The translations under genes and the position numbers were made by a program. Shown one piece after another: positions 1 to 8,751 of a DNA stretch of 64,000 nt. Every line of letters begins with the position of its first letter. Positions within the stretch are counted from its first letter, which is position 1. Under the pieces are notes generated by a model, which was not told where the DNA came from, ran no database searches, and worked only from the letters and a program-made list of their open reading frames with translations. The stretch covers positions 248,001 to 312,000 of the forward strand of contig NZ_CP144125.1 of assembly GCF_036429475.1 (NCBI RefSeq), given 5' to 3'. The stretch is from Halalkalicoccus sp. CGA53. Its GTDB lineage: Archaea > Halobacteriota > Halobacteria > Halobacteriales > Halalkalicoccaceae.

Positions 1-1
1 G

Positions 2-436
2 ACCCTCTCGGAGACCGAGTTCGACGTCCTGCTCGTCCCCGGTGGGGGCTGGTCGAGCCGTCCAGAACACGGCGCCTGGGGCGAGGCCGAACGCGGTGAC
101 CTCCCCCAGAGGATCGCTGTAGCGCACGAGGAGGGCGCGACGGTCGCCTCGGTCTGTACCGGTGGAATGCTCCTCTCGCGTGCGGGCGTCCTCGACGGCA
201 GGCCGGCGACGACCCACGCGAGCGCGCTCGCCGACCTCCGGGAGACGGACGCCGAGGTCGTGGAGGCACGCGTCGTCGACGACGGCGACGTGCTCACCGC
301 GGGCGGGGTCACCTCGGGGCTCGACCTCGCCCTTCACCTCGTCGAACGCGAGTGCGGAGCGGAGCTCGCCGAGCGAGTGGCGACGGAACTGGAGTACGAC
401 CGGCGCGAGGTCTACTCGTCGCGGACGACCTCGTGA
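2..436 (+). CDS. DJ-1/PfpI family protein (3' part)
   Basis: The gene enters from the left edge; only about 144 C-terminal residues are present. The frame reads through a glycine-rich strand (VPGGG) and a nucleophile elbow VCTGG near residue 55, whose cysteine is the reactive residue of DJ-1/PfpI class I glutamine amidotransferase-like proteins. Family members include amidases, chaperone or deglycase-like proteins and AraC-type regulator domains. No DNA-binding domain follows, so a stand-alone DJ-1/PfpI protein is most likely. Its 3' end overlaps the convergent gnd gene by 25 bases. The substrate cannot be told. Confidence 0.85.
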   Translation, partial: TLSETEFDVLLVPGGGWSSRPEHGAWGEAERGDLPQRIAVAHEEGATVASVCTGGMLLSRAGVLDGRPATTHASALADLRETDAEVVEARVVDDGDVLTAGGVTSGLDLALHLVERECGAELAERVATELEYDRREVYSSRTTS

Positions 437-1308
437 CGGCCGAAGCCGTACCGGAGCCTGTTGCAGAGCCGACGCGAGAACCGGCCCTCGTTGCGCGAGT
501 CGAAGCGCTCGGCGAGCGCCGCGTAGATCAGCGGGACCGGCACCTCCTGGGCCAGTGCCTCCTCGACGGTCCACGTCCCGGTCGAGCCGCCCTCGATCCG
601 GTCGGCGACGGTCCCGAGGTCGCTCCCCTCCTCGGCGAACGCCTCCTCGCAGAGTTCGAGGAGCCACGATCGAATCACCGCGCCGTTGTTCCAGGTGCGC
701 GCGACAGACTCGAGGTCGAGGTCGTACCGACCCTCGGCGAGCAGTTCGAACCCCTCGCCGTACGCTCCCATGAGCGCGTACTCGACGCCGTTGTGGACCA
801 TCTTCACGTAGTGGCCAGCACCGCTCTCCCCCATCCGGGCGTGTCCCTCGGGACCGGTCGCGACGGCGTCGAAGACGGGGACGCACTCCTCGTAGGCCCA
901 TTCGGGGCCACCGATCATGAGCGAGAACCCCTCCTCGGCGCTCGCCGGCCCGCCGGAGGTCCCGCAGTCGAGGTAGGTCCCCGAACAGGCCGCCGCGCGC
1001 TCGACCGAGCGCTCGAAGTGAGAGTTCCCGCCGTCGACGACCACGTCCGACTCCTCGAGGTGTGGATCGAGGTCCGCGAGGGTGGCGTCGACGGCGTCGC
1101 CCGCCGGGACCATCAGCCAGATCCGTTTCTCCTCGCCGAGGGCAGCACAGAGCTCCTCGATCGAGGATGCAGGTATCGCGCCCGCCTCCCCGACGGCCTC
1201 GACCGCCGCGTCCGAGAGGTCGTAGGCGACGACCTCGTGGCCGGCGGCGAGCGTTCTGTCGACGACGATCCGACCCATCCGCCCCAGTCCGGTGACGCCC
1301 AGTTGCAT
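412..1308 (-). CDS. gnd: 6-phosphogluconate dehydrogenase (decarboxylating), short form
   Basis: 298 aa. The protein begins directly with a Rossmann motif (VTGLGRMGR, residues 4-12), which fixes the ATG at 1308; longer frames upstream lack family sequence. The 6PGDH substrate signature is present (VDGGNSHFE, CGTSGGPASAE), as is the catalytic region with K and N in HYVKMVHNGVEY. The protein oxidises 6-phosphogluconate to ribulose 5-phosphate. Its length fits the short GndA-type enzymes used by haloarchaea in the oxidative pentose phosphate pathway rather than the ~470-aa form. It is monocistronic, convergent with the DJ-1 gene and divergent from a lipoprotein gene. Confidence 0.93.
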   Translation of the reverse strand: MQLGVTGLGRMGRIVVDRTLAAGHEVVAYDLSDAAVEAVGEAGAIPASSIEELCAALGEEKRIWLMVPAGDAVDATLADLDPHLEESDVVVDGGNSHFERSVERAAACSGTYLDCGTSGGPASAEEGFSLMIGGPEWAYEECVPVFDAVATGPEGHARMGESGAGHYVKMVHNGVEYALMGAYGEGFELLAEGRYDLDLESVARTWNNGAVIRSWLLELCEEAFAEEGSDLGTVADRIEGGSTGTWTVEEALAQEVPVPLIYAALAERFDSRNEGRFSRRLCNRLRYGFGRHEVVRDE

Positions 1309-1400
1309 ACCGGGTGGTATCGGGGGGTCGGCGTAGTGATTCCGGTCCGTCGCGGCGGAGCGGGCCACTTATTTTCACGTGTTCCCAACCGATCGATGAG

Positions 1401-2027
1401 ATGCCACACGACAGTGACGGCCGGTCGATACGGTACTCGCGACGAGGCGTCCTGCTCACGGGATCGGCGGTCAGCGCCACGGCGCTCGCCGGCTGTCTCG
1501 ACGACGATCAGGAGGAGACCGAACCGGACGACGGGACGGAGACGGACGCCGACGGCGCTGACGACGAGGACGACGGAGAGGTATCCGATGACGACGCGGA
1601 GGACGAGGAGGCAGACGACGACTACGACGTCGCCGACCAGCCGGAGGACGCGAGCGTCTCGTTCGTCGAGCCGGGCGACGGCGACACCGTCGAGACGCCG
1701 GTGCACTTTGAGTTCGAGACCGAGGGCTTCGAGCTCGCCTCCGTCGATGAGGACCCGGCGGTCGGCGAGGGCCACCTGCACGTCCTCGGCGAGGACGACT
1801 GTTATCCCGACGGCGAGGTCATCCCCGGACCGGCCGACGACCTGGAGGAGGACAACGAGGTATGGCACCTGAGCGACGGCTCGGACACCGCGGAGATCGA
1901 GATGGACCCCGGCGAGTACGACGTCTGCGTGCAGATCGGGGACACCCTCCACCGGGCGTTCGGCGAGACCGACGAGATCTCGATCACCGTCGTCGACGAG
2001 GGCGAGGGTGAGGGTGACGACGCCTGA
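1401..2027 (+). CDS. Tat lipoprotein with DUF4399-like domain
   Basis: 208 aa. The N-terminus is a Tat lipoprotein signal (RRGVLLTGSAVS, then lipobox LAGC with the lipidated Cys near residue 31). An Asp/Glu-rich spacer of about 55 residues follows, typical of haloarchaeal surface lipoproteins. The C-terminal ~120 residues (VSFVEPGDGDTVETPVHFEF through GHLHVLGEDD) resemble DUF4399, an Ig-like fold of unknown function. The ATG at 1401 was chosen because it precedes the twin arginine and lies about 27 nt after a TTATTTT box (1369-1375), suggesting a leaderless transcript. The protein is probably anchored outside the membrane. Confidence 0.8.
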   Translation: MPHDSDGRSIRYSRRGVLLTGSAVSATALAGCLDDDQEETEPDDGTETDADGADDEDDGEVSDDDAEDEEADDDYDVADQPEDASVSFVEPGDGDTVETPVHFEFETEGFELASVDEDPAVGEGHLHVLGEDDCYPDGEVIPGPADDLEEDNEVWHLSDGSDTAEIEMDPGEYDVCVQIGDTLHRAFGETDEISITVVDEGEGEGDDA

Positions 2028-2132
2028 TAAGGACGGTTGTAACTGGCTGCCGGTGATAGCCGAGCCGGACAGGCGATCACCGGGGAAGAGACGACAACCC
2101 GTCCTTATGACGCGACCGCCGAGACGGCAACC

Positions 2133-2138
2133 TTTATG
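2133..2138 (+). promoter_or_regulatory. TATA-like element of the valS leader region
   Basis: TTTATG inside cctttatgaaa is the only TATA-like element between the upstream stop and valS. It lies about 27 nt before an ATG at 2163 but about 120 nt before the valS start, so the valS mRNA would have a leader of roughly 95 nt, unusual for leaderless-prone haloarchaea. Confidence 0.45.
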
Positions 2139-2162
2139 AAACGTGGTTGGTTTCTGTAGGGC

Positions 2163-2198
2163 ATGAGCGCGATCAGGTCGGTAGTACGTCGGCTCTGA
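2163..2198 (+). other. candidate valS leader mini-ORF (11 codons)
   Basis: An 11-codon frame (MSAIRSVVRRL, stop TGA at 2196) begins at the predicted transcription start of the valS mRNA. It contains two adjacent GTA valine codons, which are uncommon in this GTC/GTG-rich genome. The stop codon lies in the loop and 3' arm of a small hairpin (CGGCT 2190-2194 / AGCCG 2198-2202). An alternative stem uses the same 5' arm (GTCGGC 2188-2193 / GCCGAC 2205-2210). This geometry resembles a leader peptide with mutually exclusive stems. Translation is not demonstrated. Confidence 0.3.
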
Positions 2199-2255
2199 GC
2201 CGCTGCCGACACGACCGCGCGCGTTCTTCGACCGTCTCGCGATCAGGGAGAATAC

Positions 2256-4892
2256 ATGACAGGAATGGACGACAGCTACGACCCCGAGAGCGTCGAACGC
2301 CGCTGGCGAGCGAAGTGGCAGGAGACCGACGTCTACCGCTACGAGGACACCGGCGCGCCCGACTACCGAATCGACACACCGCCGCCGTACCCCACCGGGA
2401 ACTTCCATATCGGCAACGCGCTGGGCTGGTGTTACATGGACTTCGCCGCCCGTTACCGGCGGCTCGCGGGCTACGACGTGCTCTATCCGCAGGGCTGGGA
2501 CTGCCACGGCCTGCCGACGGAAGTAAAAGTCGAGGAGACCCACGACATCCACCGAACGGACGTCTCCAGAGAGGAGTTCCGAGATCTCTGTATCGAGCAC
2601 ACCGAGGAGCAGATCGACGCGATGCGCGAGACGATGCTCGACCTGGGATTCTCGCAGGACTGGAACCAGGAGTACGTCACGATGGACCCCGAGTACTGGG
2701 GGCTGACCCAGCGCTCGTTCGTCGAGATGGCCGAGGAGGAGTACGTCCACCGCGACGAACACCCGGTGAACTGGTGTCCGCGCTGTGAGACGGCGATCGC
2801 CGACGCCGAGGTCGAGGCCGTCGATCGGGAGGGAACGCTCCACTACGTCACCTTCGACGGGGTGGACAACGAGAGTATAGAGATCGCGACGACCCGTCCC
2901 GAACTGCTCGCCGCCTGTGTGGGGATGGCGGTCGAGCCGGAGGACGAGCGCTACGACGACCGGGTCGGCGACACGTTCGAGGTGCCACTCTTCGGCCAAG
3001 AGGTCGAACTGATCGCCGACAGCGACGTCGACGGCGAGTTCGGCACCGGCGCGGTGATGATCTGTACGTTCGGGGACAAACAGGACGTCACCTGGTGGGC
3101 CGAGTACGACCTGGATCTCAGGGCGGCGATCACCGAGGACGGCCGACTGAACGAGCTAGCGGGCGAGTACGCCGGCATCGAGATCGACGAGGCCAAAGAA
3201 CGGATCGCGGCGGATCTGGATGAGGCGGGCTATCTGGGCGAAACGGAGCCGACCGAGCAGTCGGTCGGCGCGTGCTGGCGGTGTGACACCCCGATCGAGA
3301 TCCTCTCGACCGAGCAGTGGTTCGTCCGGGTCGACCAGGAGGAGATCCTGGAGAAGGCGAGGGAGATCGAGTGGATCCCCGAACACATGTTCATCAGGCT
3401 GCAGGAGTGGACCGAGGGGATGGACTGGGACTGGGTGATCAGCCGCCAGCGGGTCTTCGCGACGCCGATCCCGGCCTGGTTCTGTGCGGACTGCGGGTAC
3501 GCACACGTCGCGACGGTCGAGGAGACGCCGGTCGACCCGACCGAGGACGGCCCCGAGGTCGGTGCCTGTCCCGAGTGCGGGGCAGAGGACTGGACCGGCG
3601 AGACCGACGTGATGGACACCTGGATGGACTCGTCGATCTCAGCGATGTACGTCGGCGGCTGGCCCGAGGCGGAGTTCGAACCCGTCCAGTTGAGAGAACA
3701 GGGCCACGACATCATCCGGACGTGGGCCTTCTACACGATCCTCCGGACCGCTGCGCTAGAGGACGAGATCCCGTGGGAGGAGGCGCTGATCAACGGCATG
3801 GTCTTCGGCGAGGACGGCCACAAGATGTCGAAGTCGCGGGGGAACACGATCGCGCCGATCGAGGTGGTCGAGGAACACGGCGCAGACGCCTTCCGACAGG
3901 CGATCGCGCTGGGCGGCCAGCCGGGCAGCGACATCCAGTTCCAGTCGAAGGAGGTCACCTCCGCCTCGCGATTCCTCACGAAGGTCTGGAACATCAGCAA
4001 GTTCGCGCTCGGCCACGTCGACGACCGGACGCCGGGGATCGACGCGCCGGCGTACCGCGCGGTCGACCGGTGGATACTCACCGAACTGGATCGGGTAGCC
4101 ACCTCCGTGGACGAGCACATGGAGGCCTACCGGTTCGACGCGGCGCTCCGTGAGATCCGCGAGTTCGTCTGGAGCGAACTCGCAGACGACTACCTCGAAC
4201 TCGTGAAGGGCAGGCTCTACGAGGGCCGGCCGGGCGAGCGAAACGCGGCGCGACACGCGCTCTACACCGCTCTCTCGGGGTCGCTCCGGATGCTCTCGCC
4301 GTTCGCGCCCTTCGTGACCGAGGAGGTCTGGAGCCACCTTCCGGGCACCGAGGGGAGCGTCCACGCCGCGGACTGGCCGTCGGTCGACCCGGCGGTCGAC
4401 TGGGATGACAGCGAGGCCGAGGCGGTCGGGTCGCTGATCGCCGACGTCGCGAGCACGGTCAGGGGCTGGAAGTCGGAGTCGGGGATGGCGCTCAACGCCG
4501 ACCTCGATCGGATCGAGGTGTACGTCTCGCTGGACGAGGAGTACGCGGTCGACACCTACGACCTCTCGGGGGCGGTGAACGCCCCGGTCTACGTCGAGTA
4601 CGGCACGCCCGACGTGGACCTGGTCCCGGTCGCGGTCGAGCCCGACCAGAGCGTGATCGGGCCGGAGTTCCGTTCGGAGGCTGGCGCGGTGATGGGCGCG
4701 CTCGGCGAGGCGGATCCCGCGGAGGTAAAGGCCCAGCTCGACTCCACGGGGGAAGTCGAACTGGACGTCGACGACCAGGTCGTCGTCCTCGAACCGGACG
4801 CACTGGAGGTCAGGGAGGAACTCCAGGCAGAGGGCGGCGAGGAGGTCGAGGTGCTGGAGACCGACGACGCGACGGTGCTGGTCTTCCCCTGA
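2256..4892 (+). CDS. valS: valyl-tRNA synthetase
   Basis: 878 aa class I aminoacyl-tRNA synthetase that charges tRNA-Val. The HIGH-type motif appears as HIGN (near residue 50, within [11 protein letters not shown]) and the KMSKS motif as HKMSKSRGN (near residue 525). Between them are the CP1 editing insertion ([12 protein letters not shown]) and Cys-pair zinc modules ([22 protein letters not shown]). A Val anticodon-binding C-terminal domain follows. Length is normal for archaeal ValS. The ATG at 2256 (MTGMDD) was chosen; the in-frame ATG at 2265 is equally possible. It is monocistronic, preceded by a ~95-nt leader with a candidate leader peptide. Confidence 0.97.
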   Translation: MTGMDDSYDPESVERRWRAKWQETDVYRYEDTGAPDYRIDTPPPYPTGNFHIGNALGWCYMDFAARYRRLAGYDVLYPQGWDCHGLPTEVKVEETHDIHRTDVSREEFRDLCIEHTEEQIDAMRETMLDLGFSQDWNQEYVTMDPEYWGLTQRSFVEMAEEEYVHRDEHPVNWCPRCETAIADAEVEAVDREGTLHYVTFDGVDNESIEIATTRPELLAACVGMAVEPEDERYDDRVGDTFEVPLFGQEVELIADSDVDGEFGTGAVMICTFGDKQDVTWWAEYDLDLRAAITEDGRLNELAGEYAGIEIDEAKERIAADLDEAGYLGETEPTEQSVGACWRCDTPIEILSTEQWFVRVDQEEILEKAREIEWIPEHMFIRLQEWTEGMDWDWVISRQRVFATPIPAWFCADCGYAHVATVEETPVDPTEDGPEVGACPECGAEDWTGETDVMDTWMDSSISAMYVGGWPEAEFEPVQLREQGHDIIRTWAFYTILRTAALEDEIPWEEALINGMVFGEDGHKMSKSRGNTIAPIEVVEEHGADAFRQAIALGGQPGSDIQFQSKEVTSASRFLTKVWNISKFALGHVDDRTPGIDAPAYRAVDRWILTELDRVATSVDEHMEAYRFDAALREIREFVWSELADDYLELVKGRLYEGRPGERNAARHALYTALSGSLRMLSPFAPFVTEEVWSHLPGTEGSVHAADWPSVDPAVDWDDSEAEAVGSLIADVASTVRGWKSESGMALNADLDRIEVYVSLDEEYAVDTYDLSGAVNAPVYVEYGTPDVDLVPVAVEPDQSVIGPEFRSEAGAVMGALGEADPAEVKAQLDSTGEVELDVDDQVVVLEPDALEVREELQAEGGEEVEVLETDDATVLVFP

Positions 4893-4945
4893 GTCGGGAG
4901 GGGTGTGCAAACCTCCCGGATTCGGTCGGATTCGATCCGTCTCGA

Positions 4946-6133
4946 TCAGTCCCCGAGGGCCGTCGCCGTCGCCGCTGCGCCGGCCTCGACGTCCACGTCG
5001 GCACCCTCGTCGGCGAGGACGGAGCCGAACGCGGAGATAAAGCCCGTCGCCTTCGCCGGGCGCGCGGAGTGGCCCATACAGCCGACCCGGAAGATCTCGC
5101 CCGAGAGGTCGCCGAGCCCGCCGACGATCTCGATCTCGTGTTCGTCGAGCAGCCGCGAGATCACGACACCGTCGTCGACGCCCTCGGGAACGGAGACCGG
5201 GTTGAGCGTCGGCAGCCAGTGCTCCTCGCTCACGTTGAGCGAGAGCCCCATCGCCTCGACGCCAGCTTTCATCGCGCCCGCGACGCGGCGGTGGCGATCC
5301 CACGTCGACTCGATCCCTTCTTCCGCGAGCATCCGGAGCGACTCCCTGAGCGCGTACGTCGTCGAGATCGGTCCGGTGTGGTGGTAGGCGCGTTCGTCAC
5401 CCCAGTACTCCCAGACCCCTTCGAGGTCGAGGTACCACGACCGGACGGGCGTCTCCCGCGAGCGGACCTTCTCCATCGCGCGGTCGTTGATCGTGATCGG
5501 GCTCGCACCCGGTGGTGCCGAGAGACACTTCTGCGAGCCGGAGTAGACGACGTCGACGTCCCAGTCGTCGGTGTGGAACTCACAGCCGCCGAGCGACGCC
5601 ACCGTGTCGGCGACGGCGTACGCGTCGTACTCCTGTGCGATCCGGGTCAGTTCGTCGACGTCGGTCTGACGGACGCCCGTGCTCGTCTCGCCGTGGACGA
5701 ATCCGAAGACCGTGGGCTGGTACTCCTCGAAGGCTGCCTCGACCTCTGCGGGGTCGAGCGGTTCGCCCCAAGGTGCGTCGACCGTCACGACGTCGCCGCC
5801 GGCACGGGCGGCGATCTGGCCCATCCGGTCGCCGAAGTAGCCGTTGTCAGGTACCAAGACGGTCTCGCCCGGCTCGACGAGGTTCGCGAACGCGGTCTCC
5901 ATCGCGGCCGAGCCGGTACCGCTGACGGCGAGTGTGTACTCGTTCTCCGTGTCGAAGAGGTAGCGAAGTCCCTCCTGGACGTCGTCCATCACGTCGACGT
6001 AGAACTCGTCGAGGTAGCCGACCAGCGGGGTCGCCATCGATCGGAGCACGCGCGGGTGGACGTCGCTGGGGCCGGGACCCATGAGCGTTCGGTCCGGGGG
6101 TACGAGTTCGCCGATGTCTGGTGCGTCCCTCAT
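4946..6133 (-). CDS. class V aminotransferase (alanine-glyoxylate / serine-pyruvate type)
   Basis: 395 aa PLP enzyme. The start MRDAPDIG precedes the conserved [13 protein letters not shown] entry motif. The cofactor-binding segment is [10 protein letters not shown], and the Schiff-base lysine lies in [13 protein letters not shown]. The family transfers amino groups between alanine or serine and glyoxylate or pyruvate; haloarchaeal members are often assigned to serine/glycine interconversion. The true donor cannot be read from the sequence. It is divergent from the M29 aminopeptidase gene, with 123 bp between the starts. Confidence 0.9.
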   Translation of the reverse strand: MRDAPDIGELVPPDRTLMGPGPSDVHPRVLRSMATPLVGYLDEFYVDVMDDVQEGLRYLFDTENEYTLAVSGTGSAAMETAFANLVEPGETVLVPDNGYFGDRMGQIAARAGGDVVTVDAPWGEPLDPAEVEAAFEEYQPTVFGFVHGETSTGVRQTDVDELTRIAQEYDAYAVADTVASLGGCEFHTDDWDVDVVYSGSQKCLSAPPGASPITINDRAMEKVRSRETPVRSWYLDLEGVWEYWGDERAYHHTGPISTTYALRESLRMLAEEGIESTWDRHRRVAGAMKAGVEAMGLSLNVSEEHWLPTLNPVSVPEGVDDGVVISRLLDEHEIEIVGGLGDLSGEIFRVGCMGHSARPAKATGFISAFGSVLADEGADVDVEAGAAATATALGD

Positions 6134-6256
6134 ACCTCGGAGAGCTACCGCGAGGACGAAAACACCTCCGACCTGGATCGGGGATCGATCGACACACCGA
6201 GACGGTGGCCCGGGCGCGACCGCCGCCCTTTTCTCGCCGACGGGAGAGCCGGGCAC

Positions 6257-7354
6257 ATGGATCCACGGGTACGCGAGCACGCCGAGGTACTGGTCGACTG
6301 GAGCGCACGGGTCGAACGCGGCGACGACGTCGTCCTGAGCGTGGCGGAGGGGAGCCACGACCTCGCCGTCGCGGTCGCCGAGGCGCTCGGCGAACGGGGT
6401 GCGAACCTCGTCGCGACGTACGACTCCGACGAGGTACTCCGGGCGTATCTCACGAACTACGACGGCGAGTTCGAGGCGGACCCAGCGCACGAACGCGGGC
6501 TGATCGAGAACGCCGACGTCTACCTCCGGCTCGGCGGGGGGCGGAACACCTCCGCGATGGCCGACGTTCCCGGTGAAACCCGTCAGGCCTACAGCCGGGC
6601 ACGCGAGGGGCTTCGCGAGGCGCGCATGGCGACCGACTGGGTCTCGACTGTCCACCCCACGCGCTCGCTCGCTCAGCAGGCCGGGATGGCCACCGAGGAG
6701 TACCGCGAGTTCGCCTACAGCGCGATCCTCCGCGACTGGCAGGCGCTCGCCGAGGAGATGGCCGAGATGAAGGAAGTCCTCGACAAGGGGAGCGAGGTCC
6801 GACTCGAGAAGGAGGGGACCGACCTCACCACGTCGATCGAAGGGCGGACGGCGGTCAACAGCGCCGCCTCCGTCGTCTACGACTCGCACAACCTCCCCTC
6901 CGGAGAGGTGTTCACCGCACCCTACGACACGGAGGGTGAGGTGTTCTTCGACGTGCCGATGACGATCAACGGCAAGCGGTTGCAGGACGTCTCACTCACG
7001 TTCGAGGGCGGTGAGGTCGTCGATTACTCCGCCGGAGCGAACGAGGAGGAACTGACGACCATCTTGGAGACCGACGAGGGCGCCCGGTACCTCGGCGAGC
7101 TCGGGATCGGGATGAACCGCGGGATCGACCGCTTTACCGACAACGTCCTCTTCGACGAGAAGATGGGCGACACCGTTCACCTCGCGGTCGGTCGGGCGTA
7201 CGACGCCTGTCTCCCGGAGGGAGCGGAGGGCAACCAGTCTGCCGTTCACAATGACATGATCACCGACGTGAGCGAGGACTCGGTACTGGAGGTCGACGGC
7301 GAGGTGATCCAACGAGACGGAACCTTCCGGTGGGAGGAGGGCTTCGAGGGGTAG
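6257..7354 (+). CDS. M29 family metallo-aminopeptidase
   Basis: 365 aa. It matches the thermophilic M29 (AmpS/PepS, leucyl aminopeptidase) family. Metal-ligand motifs are in order: GEVFTAPYDTEG (Glu), LGELGIGMNRGI (Glu), MGDTVHLAVGRAYD (His) and VHNDMITDV (His/Asp). These cobalt or zinc enzymes trim N-terminal residues from peptides in the cytoplasm; no signal peptide is present. The ATG at 6257 starts the family's N-terminal helix (MDPRVREHAEVLVDWS). It is monocistronic and divergent from the aminotransferase gene. Confidence 0.92.
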   Translation: MDPRVREHAEVLVDWSARVERGDDVVLSVAEGSHDLAVAVAEALGERGANLVATYDSDEVLRAYLTNYDGEFEADPAHERGLIENADVYLRLGGGRNTSAMADVPGETRQAYSRAREGLREARMATDWVSTVHPTRSLAQQAGMATEEYREFAYSAILRDWQALAEEMAEMKEVLDKGSEVRLEKEGTDLTTSIEGRTAVNSAASVVYDSHNLPSGEVFTAPYDTEGEVFFDVPMTINGKRLQDVSLTFEGGEVVDYSAGANEEELTTILETDEGARYLGELGIGMNRGIDRFTDNVLFDEKMGDTVHLAVGRAYDACLPEGAEGNQSAVHNDMITDVSEDSVLEVDGEVIQRDGTFRWEEGFEG

Positions 7355-7463
7355 TCGTCGGAGAGACCTCTCCATTTCGTCGGAGAAGGAGTCGACCGGG
7401 AGGTTCGCGTCGTCGGAGGTCCGCACACACTAATCGACACCGAACGGGGATCCCTCGCGCTAT

Positions 7464-8552
7464 CTACGACAGGTCTGGCCCGATCCCGCTCATGACTTCC
7501 TCCAGGTCGAACGCCGCGACCGTCCTGTCGTTGTGGACCACGTAGAACGCTCCATCCGAGAACTGACCGAACGAACGCTGGGTGAGCCAGACGCCGTCCG
7601 TGTTCGCTGCCGTCTCGCCGGCGAACGTCGCGACCGGATCGAGCGATTCCCGGCCGTAGACGTGGAACCGGCTCTGTCCCCGATCGAAGACGAAGAGGTC
7701 GGGCTGTCCGGACTGCTCCGCGAACACCCACCACCCCGAACCGTTCTCGTTACGGTAGAGCGCGATCCCCTCCGGATCGTTCTCACCGAAAACCGAGGTC
7801 ACGACGTCGACGAACGTCCCGGAGAGATCGTAGAGTTTGACCACGTTCTCGTCCTCGTCGGCGATCATCAGCCGGTCGTGCTCCGGGTCGGGGAGGATCG
7901 ACTCCACCTTGTAGAGTGCTCCGGGATCGGTCGTCTCGCCGAAGCTCCGAACGTGCTGTGCCTCGACGGTGTCGTCGGAGACGGTGAACCGGTAGTGTTT
8001 CACGCGCTCGTCGAGGTCCGCGGGGTCGGACGCGTCGTAGTCGTCGGTGACGTACACCTCGTAACCCTCGGCACTCTCGTAGACCGCGCCCTCGTACGGT
8101 TTGCGCAGCTCGTCCTCGCCGAAGGTGCCGAGCGACTCGCCGTCCGGCAGTCGTAGCACCTGTACGCGACGGTTGTCGCGCTCGACGACGACCGCGAGGT
8201 CATCGATCACGAACAGTCCGTTCGGCCGCTGAAACTCGCCGGCTTCCGACCCCTCGCGTCCGATACTGGTGAGATACTCCCCGTCCGTCGCGTCGAAGAC
8301 GACGAGTTCGTGGCTCTCCTTCGCAGTGACCAGGAGCAGGTGTCGACTCTCGCCGTGCCACACCGCCGGTTGGTCGATGTTCTCGCCTTCCTCTGACGTG
8401 ATGAACGTCTCCGGAACGGTGAGTATCGAATCGTCCCCGCCGGACAGCCGCGAACAGCCGGCAACTCCCGCGGTCACCCCAACGGTTACCGCGCGTAACG
8501 CCTGCCGTCTCGAGACGTATCCCCTCTCCCCTCGGTCGCCTCCCCCTCTCAT
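7464..8552 (-). CDS. Tat lipoprotein with phytase-like six-bladed beta-propeller
   Basis: 362 aa. A Tat signal (SRRQALRAVTVG) and lipobox (VAGC) give a lipidated Cys near residue 33. The rest is a beta-propeller resembling beta-propeller phytases: QPAVWHGES near the start, NDPEGIALYRNENG in the fifth blade, and NTDGVWLTQ plus YVVHNDR near the end. Phytases bind several Ca2+ ions with acidic loops; whether the catalytic calcium site is complete here is not clear, and family 3-bladed repeats of the NHL type also score by eye (GEFQRPNGLFV). The likely location is outside the membrane. The start follows a strong TATA box by about 26 nt. Confidence 0.75.
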   Translation of the reverse strand: MRGGGDRGERGYVSRRQALRAVTVGVTAGVAGCSRLSGGDDSILTVPETFITSEEGENIDQPAVWHGESRHLLLVTAKESHELVVFDATDGEYLTSIGREGSEAGEFQRPNGLFVIDDLAVVVERDNRRVQVLRLPDGESLGTFGEDELRKPYEGAVYESAEGYEVYVTDDYDASDPADLDERVKHYRFTVSDDTVEAQHVRSFGETTDPGALYKVESILPDPEHDRLMIADEDENVVKLYDLSGTFVDVVTSVFGENDPEGIALYRNENGSGWWVFAEQSGQPDLFVFDRGQSRFHVYGRESLDPVATFAGETAANTDGVWLTQRSFGQFSDGAFYVVHNDRTVAAFDLEEVMSGIGPDLS

Positions 8553-8575
8553 CGTGGTAAGTACTGTCCACAATG

Positions 8576-8585
8576 ATATAAAAAT
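8576..8585 (-). promoter_or_regulatory. TATA box of the phytase-like lipoprotein gene
   Basis: On the minus strand this reads TTTTTATATC, one of the clearest TATA boxes in the window. Its centre is about 27 nt upstream of the ATG at 8552, so the transcript is predicted to be leaderless. The surrounding 30 bp are AT-rich against a GC-rich background. Confidence 0.6.
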
Positions 8586-8751
8586 TGGTATACTAATAGA
8601 ACGGCGCAGCCTGTCGACCGATGGCGTGCGTTCGGCTCTCGAGAGGTCACCTCCAACGAGCAACCGTGATCGTACCGGTCGTCACCGGGAGCGTCCATCG
8701 CTCCCTTTCCGCCTCCGGAACGACTTTACACCGCGCTCGCCCGGCCACTCT

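Noticed and set aside
1497-1660. Repetitive gacgacgag-type sequence, also in 51750-51870 and 52620-52780
   Set aside because: This is Asp/Glu-rich spacer coding sequence after lipoboxes, common in haloarchaeal lipoproteins, not a CRISPR array or functional DNA repeat.
352-1872. Long open frames antisense or overlapping to gnd and the first lipoprotein
   Set aside because: They are by-products of GC-rich third positions; their translations are Arg/Pro-rich or Val/Asp-repetitive and lack motifs, while the opposite strand has clear family motifs.
2160-2256. T-box riboswitch before valS
   Set aside because: There is no T-box sequence or specifier-loop layout, and T-boxes are not known in archaea; the leader-peptide reading was kept as a weak alternative.
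4905-5387. Open frames antisense to the class V aminotransferase gene
   Set aside because: The minus strand has a complete PLP enzyme with the SQKC lysine motif; the antisense frames show no motif.
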